Source of the DNA: Candidatus Hydrogenedentota bacterium
GTDB taxonomy: Bacteria; Hydrogenedentota; Hydrogenedentia; Hydrogenedentales; JAGMZX01
Assembly: GCA_029556545.1 (NCBI GenBank)
Contig: JAKQEQ010000192.1
Location: 122,998 to 186,997, forward strand
Direction: 5' to 3'
Length of the DNA: 64,000 nt
This document shows, piece after piece, positions 16,576 through 25,931 of this stretch; within the stretch, counting starts at the first letter, position 1; each line of letters begins with the position of its first letter. The position numbers and the translations under genes are program-made. The notes below the pieces were generated by a model, which did not search any database, was not told the origin of the DNA, and saw nothing but the letters and a program-made list of their open reading frames with translations.

Positions 16576-18717
16576 ATGAAACGAGCCGGCGTGATTCTCC
16601 TTTTGTTGGCGGGACTGGCGGGATCCGACACCATCGGGCAGGAAACGGCGGATTTCGCCGCGCCCGCCGCGGAAGACACGATTCCGGAGAGCCTGCCGCT
16701 GTTGCCGATGGGCGGGTTCGACCACGTGGCGCCCGATGCGACGCACCCCACGGGTTGGGCTGTTGAACCCGGCGGCGACGGCGAGTGGGCGCAGGACACC
16801 GAGACCAAGCTCACCGGACCGGGCGCGTTGAAGGTCGTGTCGCGTTCCGGCAAGCTGAACGTTTCCTCGGAGATTATCGAGGTAAGCGATGAGTTGCGTG
16901 CCGTTTCCGGTGGTGTCATGGCGAAGGGCGAGGGCACGACGACGGCGCTGCTTCGTTGGCGCAACGCGGACGGCGTGGTGCGCGAGGACCCGTTGCGGGC
17001 GGGCGCGCCGGGCGCGAATGGCTGGCATCGCTTTTCGCTATCCGAGTCCGAGCCGCCGGAGAACGCGGACCGCTTCGCGCTGGTCCTGATTACGGAGGCG
17101 CGGGACGGCGAAGCGGCGTGGTGGGACGGCGCGCAGCTTTACGGCGAATACGAGCGCGTTCCCAAGGTGGGCGTCTATTACAATCAGGTGGGCTACGAGT
17201 CGCAAGGCCCCAAGTGTTTCACGGCCTACAGCAACTTCGCGCCGGCGTCGGCCACGTTTGAAATCCGCTCGGATACGGGCGAGTCGGTCTACGGCGGCTC
17301 GCTCGGAAGCGCGGAAAAGATAACCGACATCAATGGACGCGACTGGGATTACTATTACCTGCGCGGCGAGTTTACGGATTTCGAACGCGGCGGCGCGTAT
17401 CGTATTCGCGTGACGCTGGACGGACACAGCGCGGAATCCGACGTCTTTGATATCGCCAAGGACCTGCTCTGGGACAAAGTCCTGCCTGTCGCTTTGAACC
17501 ACTTCACTTATCAGCGGTCTGGCGTCGAAATCCCGAACTTCCAGGCCGCGGCCCACCTCGATGACGCGGTGGACCCGGAAACGAAGGAGGCGCTGCCGTT
17601 ATCGGGCGGCTGGTACGACAACGGGCTGGGCGCGAAACTGACGAATCCCTATGTGCTTTGGAAACTCGCTCAGGCCTACGACGCGGCGGCGTGGCGCTTC
17701 GATGCGCTCGACACGAACCGCGACGGCGTCAACGACATACTCGGGGAGTTGGTCTGGGGCGCGGATTACGTGAAGCGACTCCTGAGTCACGAAACGACGG
17801 CGTACCAGGGCGTGCAGGCGACACCCGATTACAGCGGACCCTTCGGGCGCGACACGGACAATGCGCCCGGCACGGCCGACGATCGGCACGCGGAACACAC
17901 GGACGATACCGCCCTTCACTTAGCCGGTCTGGCCTGCCTTGCGCGCTACGTCAAGGACAGACAGCCGTATGTGGACACCGTCGCCAAAGCCCTTGATCGC
18001 GACCTAGCGGCGGGCTGGCGGGGCCCGGGGCAATTCGCCGCGGCCATGAATCTGTATCTCGCCACGCGGGAGGATCGTTTTGGCGAACGCGCGCAGGAGT
18101 TGTTTCCCGGTGTGGACCTCGAGTTTGTCGACAGCATCAACGCGCACGACGACGAATTCGGCAGTTTCAGCACCATCGAGATCGGCATGAAATTCACGAC
18201 GCAGGCCGACGCGCTCCTGCGGCTGGCAGACAATCCGTTCGGCGTGTGCACGTACGGCCCGCCGAACAAGCCCGTTTTTTTCAGCGGCCCTGACGGAAAG
18301 GACGGCGCGGCGGACGGCAATACCCAATATGTCCTTCAGGCGGCGGAGTTTATGGCGCGGACGTATCGGTTCGCGCCGAAACCCGAGTATTTACGCTTTA
18401 TTCACAATCAATTGAACTGGCTGCTTGGCGACAACCCCTTCGGCCTCTGCCTGGTCGAGGGGCTCGGCCACGAACGCGCGCCCGCGTATCATGACCTGCG
18501 CGTGTTCACCGGGACGCGGCGCGGCGCCATGCCGGGCGCGATTGCAAAAGGTATCGGCCCGAAAGGCCCCGGCGACGACCGCCCGTATTTCGACCTGCGC
18601 GACGTGGACCTGCCCGAATCGCGCACGAACGCCTGCGACATCCGCAATAACGCGCTCATGGTAAGCACGATCGCGCATCTGAAACGATTCCGATTCGCCG
18701 CCATGCCGCCGCGATGA
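16576..18717 (+). CDS. glycoside hydrolase family 9 homologue without catalytic acids
   Basis: 713 residues: signal peptide (KRAGVILLLLAGLAGS), a beta-sandwich (about 17160 upstream), a CelD_N-type Ig domain beginning VYYNQVGYESQGPK, and a GH9 alpha/alpha-barrel (DNPFGVCTYG, NWLLGDNPFG). The active site is altered: the DAGD motif is DNGL (Leu codon at 17626-17628 replaces the catalytic-base Asp) and the C-terminal NE is NA (Ala codon at 18631-18633 replaces the proton-donor Glu). The frame is otherwise intact. Its neighbour at 18812 keeps both residues. Likely a carbohydrate-binding or regulatory paralogue rather than an active cellulase (inference). Start follows AGGGAG. Confidence 0.85.
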   Translation: MKRAGVILLLLAGLAGSDTIGQETADFAAPAAEDTIPESLPLLPMGGFDHVAPDATHPTGWAVEPGGDGEWAQDTETKLTGPGALKVVSRSGKLNVSSEIIEVSDELRAVSGGVMAKGEGTTTALLRWRNADGVVREDPLRAGAPGANGWHRFSLSESEPPENADRFALVLITEARDGEAAWWDGAQLYGEYERVPKVGVYYNQVGYESQGPKCFTAYSNFAPASATFEIRSDTGESVYGGSLGSAEKITDINGRDWDYYYLRGEFTDFERGGAYRIRVTLDGHSAESDVFDIAKDLLWDKVLPVALNHFTYQRSGVEIPNFQAAAHLDDAVDPETKEALPLSGGWYDNGLGAKLTNPYVLWKLAQAYDAAAWRFDALDTNRDGVNDILGELVWGADYVKRLLSHETTAYQGVQATPDYSGPFGRDTDNAPGTADDRHAEHTDDTALHLAGLACLARYVKDRQPYVDTVAKALDRDLAAGWRGPGQFAAAMNLYLATREDRFGERAQELFPGVDLEFVDSINAHDDEFGSFSTIEIGMKFTTQADALLRLADNPFGVCTYGPPNKPVFFSGPDGKDGAADGNTQYVLQAAEFMARTYRFAPKPEYLRFIHNQLNWLLGDNPFGLCLVEGLGHERAPAYHDLRVFTGTRRGAMPGAIAKGIGPKGPGDDRPYFDLRDVDLPESRTNACDIRNNALMVSTIAHLKRFRFAAMPPR

Positions 18718-18811
18718 GAGTACGGGCGGATCGGGGACAGGCACGTCTCCCCCGCGCCACGCGGGGTCGATTGTGCCAGTCCCCCGGGTTTTCGGACAAA
18801 GGAGGCCAGCC

Positions 18812-21800
18812 GTGAAGACGCCCCGCATCATGCTGACCACAGGAATCCTCTGCGCGATCGCGGCGGGTGCGTCGGATCCCAAACTGAAGTGGGAGTATCA
18901 GGCGCTGTCCAATCTCTACGCGCCGCCCCTTGTCGCCGACATGCATCACGCGCCCGGCCTCGAAACAATTATCGCCGACAGCGAGGCGAAAACGCTCCGC
19001 TGCATTGACGCGCGGGGCGAACAACTCTGGGAACAACGCGCGGGTTGGACGAAACGGCTTATCTCCGCCCCGGCGTTGAGTTCCTTCGTTGAAGGCGCGC
19101 CGCGCCTCCTTGTCGTCGGCAATGCAGACGGGTCATTGACGTGTCTGCGCGCCGGGGACGGCCTCGTGCTGTGGCGCAAGCCGGTCGGCGCGGTCGAGTG
19201 GGGCGGCGCGCTCTGGGCGGACATAACCGGCGACGGCGTCGAGGAAATCATCTACGGCACGAAATATGACGGTGTGCTAGCGATCGACCGGGACGGCGAG
19301 TTGCTGTGGCGGTATCGGGGAGAGGAGGACACCGCCCTGGAAGTGCAATGTCCGCTCGCCGCGGCGGATATCGACGGCGACGGGCGCGCCGAGATTCTCG
19401 GTTGCGCGAAGGAAGGCCCGTTTTGTCTTACCGCGGACGGCACATTGCGTTGGCGACAGACGACGGCGTTCGACTTCGTGAGCGGGCCGGTCGTTACGGC
19501 CCTCGAGGGCGACGGCGCGCATTCGCTGATCGCCGCATCGCGCGATGACAATACGCTCTGGTGCTTTGACGCCGCCACGGGCGAAGAGCGCTGGCGCGCC
19601 GCGCTGTTCGCGTCGGTGGACACGACCACCGGTTCGTCGATTGCCGTGGGCGATATTGACCGCAACCTCTACGACCCGCCCGCGCTTCGCAAGGCCTTCG
19701 CGGCGAAGGAAATCGTCATCGGCGACATGCAGGGCACCCTGTACGCATTCGAGGCGTCGGGGCTCCTGCGCTGGACCTTTACCACCGCCATGCCGGGCAC
19801 GATCGCGCCAACACTGGGCGACGTGGACGGCGACGGCGCGGTCGAGGTGCTGGCCGCCGCGGCGGACCACGCGCTCTATTGCCTGAACAGTCGCGGCGAG
19901 CCGAAGTGGCGGTTTCGCACGAATCTGCGCCTGATCCACTCGGCCACCATCGCCGACGTGAATGCGGACGGCAAGACGGAGGTTCTGGTCTGCGGCGGCG
20001 ACCACAGTCTGCGCTGCCTCACGCTGGACGGCGCCCACGAGCCGTATCTCCTGCCGTGGCCCGCGCGTCGTGGCGACGCACAGCAGACCGCCGCCGTCTT
20101 GCCGGCGGACGAACCGCCGCCGCCGCGCGCCCGGAAGGCCGTGCGCGCATTGCCGCTTCGAGGCGACTTTGAACACCCGAAGGAGCACCGGGGCGCCCCC
20201 ATCGGTTGGCGTATCGAGTCGCCTACTACGACGGCCGACGCGTCTTGGGAACTGGACGGGAGGCACGCGCGCGAAGGCGCGAGCGCGCTGAAAGCCGCGG
20301 GTCCCGTGACGATTGCCTCGGGCGCGATAACCGTGGACCCGCGCATGCGTGGCGCGCGAATCGAGGTGTTCTCCCACGGCGCGGGGGCGCGCGCGCCGCG
20401 TCTGCGTTTCCTCGGCGCTTCAGGATTGATTGACGAAGTCGTCCTCGAAGCGCACCCCGAAGATGACGGTTGGACCCGGTGGTTGCACTCCACGGATCAG
20501 CAACCCTGCTTCGCGTTGCGTCACGGTCGGACGCGCTGGGCGCAACTCGTCCTTGAAAACGCCGAGGGCGAGGTCTGGTGGGACGCGGCACGTCTCGAAG
20601 GGGTGTTCTTCGAGCCGCCGGAGCTTATGGTGCTCGTGAACCAAGTCGGATACGACGTCGGCGCGCCAAAGGCGTTCGTGGTACAGGCGAATTGGGCCGC
20701 GGAGAAGGCTGAGTACGTCGTGCTCGAGGGCGACGAAGAGATCCGGCGCGGCGCGCTCGAATACCGGGGCCGTATCGTGGGCGCGCATGAAAGCGACTGG
20801 GGTTACGAGTACTGGCACGGCGTCTTTACGGACTTCGAGGCGCCGGGCGTTTATCGCATTCTCGCGCAATTGGACGACGCGACGGCCGTTTCTTACGAGT
20901 TCGAGATTGGCGACCGCCTGTTATGGGAACGCACCGCGCGCCCGGCGTACCGATTCTTCTATTACCAACGGTGCGGCGCGGACGTGCCCGGCTTCCACAA
21001 GGCGTGCCACCTCGACGACGCGGCGAGCCCCGACGGGAAGACGCAGTGCGAGTGCTGGGGCGGCTGGCACGACGCGGGCGATTACAACACGTACCACAAC
21101 GCCCCGTATGTGCTCGGGCTGCTGCACGTCTACGCGGGGTGTCCCGAAGCATTCGACGCATGGGACGAGGACGGCAACGGGCGCGCGGACCTGCTCGATG
21201 AAATCCTTTGGGGCGGCGACCGCGCGCGACGCATGATTGCGCCAGACGGCTCCGCGCGCGGGACGGTCACCTCGGGTTACGGCTACTGGGGACCGCCGGA
21301 AATGGAGACAGACAACATCCCCGGCACGGGCGACGAACGCCACATGTCGCGGGAGGACGGAGCTGACCCAAGCCACCACCAAGCGGCGCTCGCGCGTATT
21401 GCCGCGATCTTGGCGGAAGATGTGGCGGGACCGGCGGGCGGCGCGCCCCGCGAGGCGTGGGTCGAGACTGCGGCGCGCAGTTTCGAATGGTCCCTCGCTC
21501 AGGGGCGGCGCGGCCCGTTTCAACTGAGCGCCGCGCTCGATCTGCTCGCCGCGACGGGCGACCAACGGTACGCCGAGATTGCGCGGGAGACCATGCGCGG
21601 CCTTGACAGCGGCAATCCCGGCCCGGGCGATATCCACGCGGCCCACGTCTCGTATACGCTCATCGAGGCCGTGCGCCGTTACGACGCCGCCTTCGGCGTG
21701 GACCACGCCGCCGCGCTTCGCGCCGCCCTGGTTGCGAAGGCAAACGCCTTACTGCCGCTGGCGGACAACCCCTTCGGCGTGTGTGCGTTCGGCACGCCGG

Positions 21801-22234
21801 ACAACCCGAACTTCTTCAACACGCCCGCCGAGGCGACCCAGTGGCGCGTGGGCACGAACAGCCACCTGCTCGGCGCGGCGGCCGTCGCGCTCATGGCCTA
21901 CCGCCACGAACCGGACCCGCGCTATCTCCGCTTCGCCTACGACCAGATCAACTGGGTCCTCGGCATGAACCCGTTCAACACCAGCCTCATGGAAGGCTGC
22001 GGCGACGCCTTCCCGCCCACGTACCACCATCGATACACCTTCGCCGGCGTGCCGCGCGGCGCGGTCCCGGGCAGCGTCATCAACGGAATCACCTATCGCG
22101 GCGGCGGCGACGACCGGCCCTCCCTCGACCTTTCCGGCGTCGATATCCCCGCCTTCGAGTCGAACGAGTGCTGGCTACCCCACAACGTCAACTATCTGGT
22201 CGTGTTGACCCACCTGCCCCGCGAAACGGGATGA
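18812..22234 (+). CDS. beta-propeller-GH9 fusion, predicted endo-glucanase-type enzyme
   Basis: 1140 residues from GTG 18812 behind GGAGG. After a leader (MLTTGILCAIAAGA) comes an FG-GAP/PQQ-like beta-propeller to about residue 430 (repeats such as AAADIDGDGRAEILG, GDVDGDGAVEVLA, ADVNADGKTEVLV), a beta-sandwich (about 450-615), a CelD_N Ig domain (LVNQVGYDVGAPKAF) and a GH9 domain. GH9 catalytic signatures are intact: GGWHDAGDYN (Asp codons 21071 and 21080), YHHRY, and ESNECW (Glu codon 22166). It hydrolyses beta-linked glucans or related polysaccharides by inversion, presumably outside the cell. An N-terminal propeller on a GH9 is uncommon; it may bind glycan or anchor the enzyme. Confidence 0.88.
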   Translation: MKTPRIMLTTGILCAIAAGASDPKLKWEYQALSNLYAPPLVADMHHAPGLETIIADSEAKTLRCIDARGEQLWEQRAGWTKRLISAPALSSFVEGAPRLLVVGNADGSLTCLRAGDGLVLWRKPVGAVEWGGALWADITGDGVEEIIYGTKYDGVLAIDRDGELLWRYRGEEDTALEVQCPLAAADIDGDGRAEILGCAKEGPFCLTADGTLRWRQTTAFDFVSGPVVTALEGDGAHSLIAASRDDNTLWCFDAATGEERWRAALFASVDTTTGSSIAVGDIDRNLYDPPALRKAFAAKEIVIGDMQGTLYAFEASGLLRWTFTTAMPGTIAPTLGDVDGDGAVEVLAAAADHALYCLNSRGEPKWRFRTNLRLIHSATIADVNADGKTEVLVCGGDHSLRCLTLDGAHEPYLLPWPARRGDAQQTAAVLPADEPPPPRARKAVRALPLRGDFEHPKEHRGAPIGWRIESPTTTADASWELDGRHAREGASALKAAGPVTIASGAITVDPRMRGARIEVFSHGAGARAPRLRFLGASGLIDEVVLEAHPEDDGWTRWLHSTDQQPCFALRHGRTRWAQLVLENAEGEVWWDAARLEGVFFEPPELMVLVNQVGYDVGAPKAFVVQANWAAEKAEYVVLEGDEEIRRGALEYRGRIVGAHESDWGYEYWHGVFTDFEAPGVYRILAQLDDATAVSYEFEIGDRLLWERTARPAYRFFYYQRCGADVPGFHKACHLDDAASPDGKTQCECWGGWHDAGDYNTYHNAPYVLGLLHVYAGCPEAFDAWDEDGNGRADLLDEILWGGDRARRMIAPDGSARGTVTSGYGYWGPPEMETDNIPGTGDERHMSREDGADPSHHQAALARIAAILAEDVAGPAGGAPREAWVETAARSFEWSLAQGRRGPFQLSAALDLLAATGDQRYAEIARETMRGLDSGNPGPGDIHAAHVSYTLIEAVRRYDAAFGVDHAAALRAALVAKANALLPLADNPFGVCAFGTPDNPNFFNTPAEATQWRVGTNSHLLGAAAVALMAYRHEPDPRYLRFAYDQINWVLGMNPFNTSLMEGCGDAFPPTYHHRYTFAGVPRGAVPGSVINGITYRGGGDDRPSLDLSGVDIPAFESNECWLPHNVNYLVVLTHLPRETG

Positions 22235-22284
22235 GGCCGTCGGCTGCCTCGAAGTCTGAGCCGTGCTGCTTTGCGCCCGAGGGG

Positions 22285-22659
22285 TCACCGTCTCGGAAAG
22301 TACTTCACGTTCGGCAGGGCCTTGAAGTGCGCGTCGAGGGTCCACACGGTCGCTTCGTACGCCTGGGCCGTGGCGAGAACGATACTGTCGGCCATGGGCA
22401 GCGCGTATTCGAGGCTGAGCCGGGAGGCCGCCATGGCGAGTTCGGAAGTGAGTTCCACGACCGTACCGCGATGCATGGCCGCAGCGGCCCGAAGGGCGTA
22501 GTCCGCGTCCCGTTCACGCAGGACAACCTTGAACACTTCATACACCACCACCGTCGGGACCACGAGCGCGGTCGCATCCTTCAGTGCGGGCAAGAACCGA
22601 TCGGCGCCCGACTCGTCGGCGAAATAGGCCAACCAGGCGGAGGAGTCCACGAGATTCAC
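22285..22659 (-). CDS. PIN-domain ribonuclease toxin, VapC-like
   Basis: 124 residues. The conserved PIN acidic residues are present: VDSSAWL (first Asp), VVVYEVFK (Glu), PMADSIVLATA (Asp) and WTLDAHF (Asp). VapC-type toxins cleave tRNA or rRNA and are neutralised by the partner antitoxin. The ATG overlaps the last 4 bases of the antitoxin gene, the usual VapBC arrangement. It is convergent with the GH9 gene. Confidence 0.9.
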   Translation of the reverse strand: MNLVDSSAWLAYFADESGADRFLPALKDATALVVPTVVVYEVFKVVLRERDADYALRAAAAMHRGTVVELTSELAMAASRLSLEYALPMADSIVLATAQAYEATVWTLDAHFKALPNVKYFPRR

Positions 22660-22862
22660 ACCCGATCCTCCTCGCGATCTAGGCGCGTGTTGATCCCTTT
22701 CAGGAAACCGCGCAGTTTTCGGATATCGCGTTCGGGAACCAGTTCGATGCGCCCCTCGTGCGCAAAGACCTGTATCTTCTGCCCCGGTTGGATACCGAGT
22801 AACTTGCGAACGGTACGCGGGATCACGATCTGGTATTTCGGCGATACGGTAACAGCCTGCAT
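22656..22862 (-). CDS. AbrB/MazE-type antitoxin, VapB-like
   Basis: 68 residues from ATG 22862 behind GGAGG. The SpoVT/AbrB swapped-hairpin DNA-binding domain is evident (VTVSPKYQIVIPRTVRKLLGI, then QKIQVFAHEGRIELVP); a charged C-terminal tail (RKLRGFLKGINTRLDREEDRV) should wrap the toxin. It probably represses its own operon by binding the AT-rich, partly palindromic region just upstream (about 22865-22930). Confidence 0.88.
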   Translation of the reverse strand: MQAVTVSPKYQIVIPRTVRKLLGIQPGQKIQVFAHEGRIELVPERDIRKLRGFLKGINTRLDREEDRV

Positions 22863-23025
22863 TTCGATACCTCCATCGATCATCTGGCGTATTACGATGT
22901 CAGAATCGATAGACTCTTGTCAAACGTAGCGCCATCGACAAGAAACCGCGTTCATTCCGCGGAGATTCTTCATGAATAGACTTGGGATGAGGCGACGGAT
23001 TCGCGGGGCGTACCACCACGTTGGG

Positions 23026-24066
23026 TTACAGCGGGATGCGCAGTTCGAAGCGGGCGCCGCCTTCGTCGCGGTTCGCGAAAGAGGCGGTCCCGTTGTGCGC
23101 GGCGATAATGCGCTGGACGATCGCGAGGCCGAGGCCCGTGCCGCCTGTCTTCCGTGAAAAGAAGGGAGCGAAGGGGTCCTCGCCGGGCTGCAGCTTGAGG
23201 CCCGGGCCATTGTCCTCGACGATGAAGGCCATGACGGCCCCGTCCACGACGGCGCTCACGCGGACTTCTCCGTTCGGCTGCAGCACGTCGATGGCGTTGC
23301 CGATGATGTTCGCCAGAGCCTGCGACAACTTGACGGGGTCGCCACGGAACGCGGGTAATTGGTCCGGACACGCGACGCGGACATTGGCCGCCTTTGCCTG
23401 CGCGGCGGGCTGGGTGAGTTGGAGGGCGCGGTCCACGATCTCTCTGACGTTGCACGCGGTGGGTTCGAGGTCGAAGGGCCTGGCGAAGCCCAGGAACTGG
23501 CGGATGACCCGTTCAAGGTTACCGGCTTCCTGCACGATGCGCACCGCCGTCGCATGGTCGCGTCCTCCCTCCTCGAGCCGGCGCACGAGCAGTTCGGCCA
23601 TGCCCGCGATGACGCTGAGCGGGTTGCGAAGTTCGTGGACGACCCCCGCCGTGAGTTCGCCGACCTCCGCTAACTGCCGGTTCAGGGAAGCGATGTGTTC
23701 GAGGCGCCGCACTTCGGTCAGGTCGACAAATAGCAGAATGGTTCCCTTGCGTTCGACTTCCCCGCCCAGCGGCGACGCGCTCAACCCGATGACCTTGCGC
23801 TCGCCGTCCGCCGTGGTGATGTGCAGTTCGCGCCGGGTGATGGGCGCGTCGCCTTCCGCGATTTCGCGCAGGACCTCGCCGAGCGGTTCGAGGCCGTTAT
23901 CCGTCACGAGCCGCTCGCCGACGCGGAGGCGCGTGGGCGGCACGTGCAATTGGCCGCACGCGGCCGGGTTCGCAATCAGGATGATTCCGTCGTCATCAAC
24001 GGCGAGCACGCCGCTGCTCAGGCTCTCAATCACCTGAAGATACGGGTTTGCCGCGCCTTGAGTCAT
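23026..24066 (-). CDS. PAS-domain sensor histidine kinase, NtrB-like
   Basis: 346 residues, soluble (no transmembrane segment). An N-terminal PAS domain (VIESLSSGVLAVDDDGIILIANPAA) is followed by HisKA with H-box VVHELRNPLSVIAG and a HATPase with NIIGNAIDVL, VEDNGPGL and GGTGLGLAIVQRI. The kinase should autophosphorylate on the H-box His and pass phosphate to a response regulator, but none is encoded nearby. Architecture resembles NtrB/PAS kinases that work with sigma-54 activators (inference, given rpoN at 455). It follows rsmA on the same strand, with a palindromic repeat in the gap. Confidence 0.92.
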   Translation of the reverse strand: MTQGAANPYLQVIESLSSGVLAVDDDGIILIANPAACGQLHVPPTRLRVGERLVTDNGLEPLGEVLREIAEGDAPITRRELHITTADGERKVIGLSASPLGGEVERKGTILLFVDLTEVRRLEHIASLNRQLAEVGELTAGVVHELRNPLSVIAGMAELLVRRLEEGGRDHATAVRIVQEAGNLERVIRQFLGFARPFDLEPTACNVREIVDRALQLTQPAAQAKAANVRVACPDQLPAFRGDPVKLSQALANIIGNAIDVLQPNGEVRVSAVVDGAVMAFIVEDNGPGLKLQPGEDPFAPFFSRKTGGTGLGLAIVQRIIAAHNGTASFANRDEGGARFELRIPL

Positions 24067-24091
24067 GGTCGTATATCACCCGGTTCCACCG

Positions 24092-24146
24092 TGGCACGGG
24101 CATCCCGCCCGTGACTCTCAATCATGGGCACGACGCGCGCGCCACG
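24092..24146. repeat. palindromic repeat, intergenic copy
   Basis: TGGCACGGGCAT-CCCGCCCGTG (24092-24113) and CATGGGCACGACG-CGCGCGCCACG (24123-24146), spaced 9 bases, form the same two-armed element found inside genes at 7622-7676 and 9538-9584. Here it fills most of the 87-base gap between the kinase gene and rsmA. Confidence 0.75.
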
Positions 24147-24153
24147 ACATATC

Positions 24154-25071
24154 TTAACATAGTCGCGCTTGCAGCGCGGACGTTATTCGTCTGAACTCGT
24201 CCAGGTCAAGGGTCTGCGGACGGCGGCCATGATCGATGCCGGCCTCCTCCATCGCCGCGAGCACGTCCTCCCGGGCAAGCCCGAAGAGGCGCGCATTGCC
24301 GAGGGCGTTGCGCAGGGTCTTGCGGCGCTGCGTAAAGGCGGCGCGCACGACCTTGAGCACGTTCTCGTCCTGCTTAATGGTTTGCCGATCACGCTGACGA
24401 CATCGAAACCGCACGATGCAACTGTCCACCTTCGGGCGCGGCGCGAAACACGTGCGCGGCACCTGATGCACGATGTCGACCTCGGCATGGATGCGCGACG
24501 CGACGCCGAGCACGCCGTAGTCTTCCGCGCCGACAGGCGCCACGAGGCGGCTGCCGACTTCGGCCTGAACCATGACCACGAGGCGCGCGAAGAACACCGG
24601 CGATTCGAGGAAATGGAACAAGAGCGGCGTCGTGATGTAGTAAGGAAGGTTTGCTACCAGCTTGAACCGCTCCCCGCCGGGAAGGAACTCGTCGATCAGG
24701 GCCTTGAGATCGTGATTTAGCACATCGCCGCGAAAGAGGCGCACGTGCGGCATCGCGCCGAACTGGTCTTCGAGACACGGCATGAACGTGGGGTCGATCT
24801 CGATGGCGAGCACCCGGCCCGCCCGCTCGGCGAGCAGCGTCGTCAGCGCGCCTAGTCCCGCGCCCACTTCGATCACATCGTCCTCGGGCGACAGTGCCGC
24901 CGTATCGACCATGATGCGGTTGATGTTGCCGTCGAGCAGGAGGTTCTGGCCAAGCGCCTTCTTGAAACGAATCCCATAACGGCGGCACTTCTCACGCAGA
25001 GGCGCGGCCCCCGGCGGCGTCCCCTGCCCGCCGTTCCGGCGCGCCTGATTTCGTGCGTTCTCGTGCCTCAT
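24154..25071 (-). CDS. rsmA: 16S rRNA dimethyladenosine transferase
   Basis: 305 residues. SAM-binding VIEVGAGLGALT and the catalytic motif NLPYYIT are clear, with KKALGQNLL near the N-terminus and PRPKVDSCIVRF in the C-terminal domain, all typical of RsmA/KsgA. It dimethylates two adjacent adenines in the 3' helix 45 of 16S rRNA during 30S maturation. An ATG at 25071 begins a basic N-terminal tail of about 33 residues, longer than usual; no clear ribosome site is visible. It starts 20 bases after the lipoprotein gene. Confidence 0.94.
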   Translation of the reverse strand: MRHENARNQARRNGGQGTPPGAAPLREKCRRYGIRFKKALGQNLLLDGNINRIMVDTAALSPEDDVIEVGAGLGALTTLLAERAGRVLAIEIDPTFMPCLEDQFGAMPHVRLFRGDVLNHDLKALIDEFLPGGERFKLVANLPYYITTPLLFHFLESPVFFARLVVMVQAEVGSRLVAPVGAEDYGVLGVASRIHAEVDIVHQVPRTCFAPRPKVDSCIVRFRCRQRDRQTIKQDENVLKVVRAAFTQRRKTLRNALGNARLFGLAREDVLAAMEEAGIDHGRRPQTLDLDEFRRITSALQARLC

Positions 25072-25090
25072 AGTGCGAAGGCCGGGTGTC

Positions 25091-25735
25091 TTACGGCGAC
25101 GAGAATTGCACCGCGATGTCGACGTCATTCGGGGCGCTAAAACGATGTTCGAACGACTGGGTCTCAAGCGCTTGGGTGAGGACCGCGTTCCTCGGGGGCA
25201 GCGTGACGGGGATATAGATGATCAGGCTCGACGGCGCGTCCACGTCCGCGTTCGAGTACGGCGTCCCCAGCGTGTATCCGCCCGTCGGAAAAGTGCATTG
25301 GCCCTTAAACACCCATTCCACGTCCTCGGGCGACGACTTCGTAATCGTTCCGCTCAGTTCGAACGAACCGGAGACGGTATAAAGCAGTTCATCATCGATG
25401 CGCGCCACGGTAACCGATGCCAGTTCCGCAGTCGCCAGTTGTTCCGCCGTCGGGAACGCCAGCGAACCGTGTCCCGGTTGCGCTTGGGCCGCCGCCGCGG
25501 ACGCCTGTGCCGCCGCGGGTGACGGCGGGTTGGACGGAGCGACGGCCAATTCCTGCATCTCCGGCGCAACCGGTGCGGGAACGGCGGGTGGTTCTTCCGC
25601 GGCAGGCGCGACTGGCGCAGGCACAACCGGCGCGGGGGTGGCGGGCGCCTGGCGGGGTTCCGAAGGAACACATCCCGCATACGTCAAGAGCGCAAGCGGC
25701 ATGACGATGTACAGGGCGCAAATCCAAACACGCAT
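25091..25735 (-). CDS. putative lipoprotein with Pro/Ala-rich linker
   Basis: 214 residues from ATG 25735 behind AGGAG. The signal peptide ends in a lipobox-like LLTYAGC, then a disordered Pro/Ala/Val-rich stretch (about residues 30-90) leads to a C-terminal beta-rich domain (VARIDDELLYTVSGSFELSGTI, SSLIIYIPVTLPP). I do not recognise the domain. It is presumably anchored to a membrane with the folded domain held away by the linker, and is first in a likely lipoprotein-rsmA-kinase unit. Confidence 0.72.
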   Translation of the reverse strand: MRVWICALYIVMPLALLTYAGCVPSEPRQAPATPAPVVPAPVAPAAEEPPAVPAPVAPEMQELAVAPSNPPSPAAAQASAAAAQAQPGHGSLAFPTAEQLATAELASVTVARIDDELLYTVSGSFELSGTITKSSPEDVEWVFKGQCTFPTGGYTLGTPYSNADVDAPSSLIIYIPVTLPPRNAVLTQALETQSFEHRFSAPNDVDIAVQFSSP

Positions 25736-25931
25736 GGCGGCATTTCTCCTGGGCGCGAAGCCGGAAGTATATGGAGGCGGCCTTCTATCCGTCCCCAAGA
25801 ACTAACACACGGGCGGGGTCGCCCGGCGCGATCAGCATGATACCAACCACTCATGGCACGAATCCATTCCCGTCTGCCGCCATTTGACGGTTTTCCCCGC
25901 GCCCGCTATGATCGCGCATAAAGGGAAGGTT

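Noticed and set aside
22863..22930. A TTGACA/TAATAC promoter for the toxin-antitoxin pair
   Set aside because: The best hexamers are 23 bases apart, too far for sigma-70; the true promoter is left unassigned.
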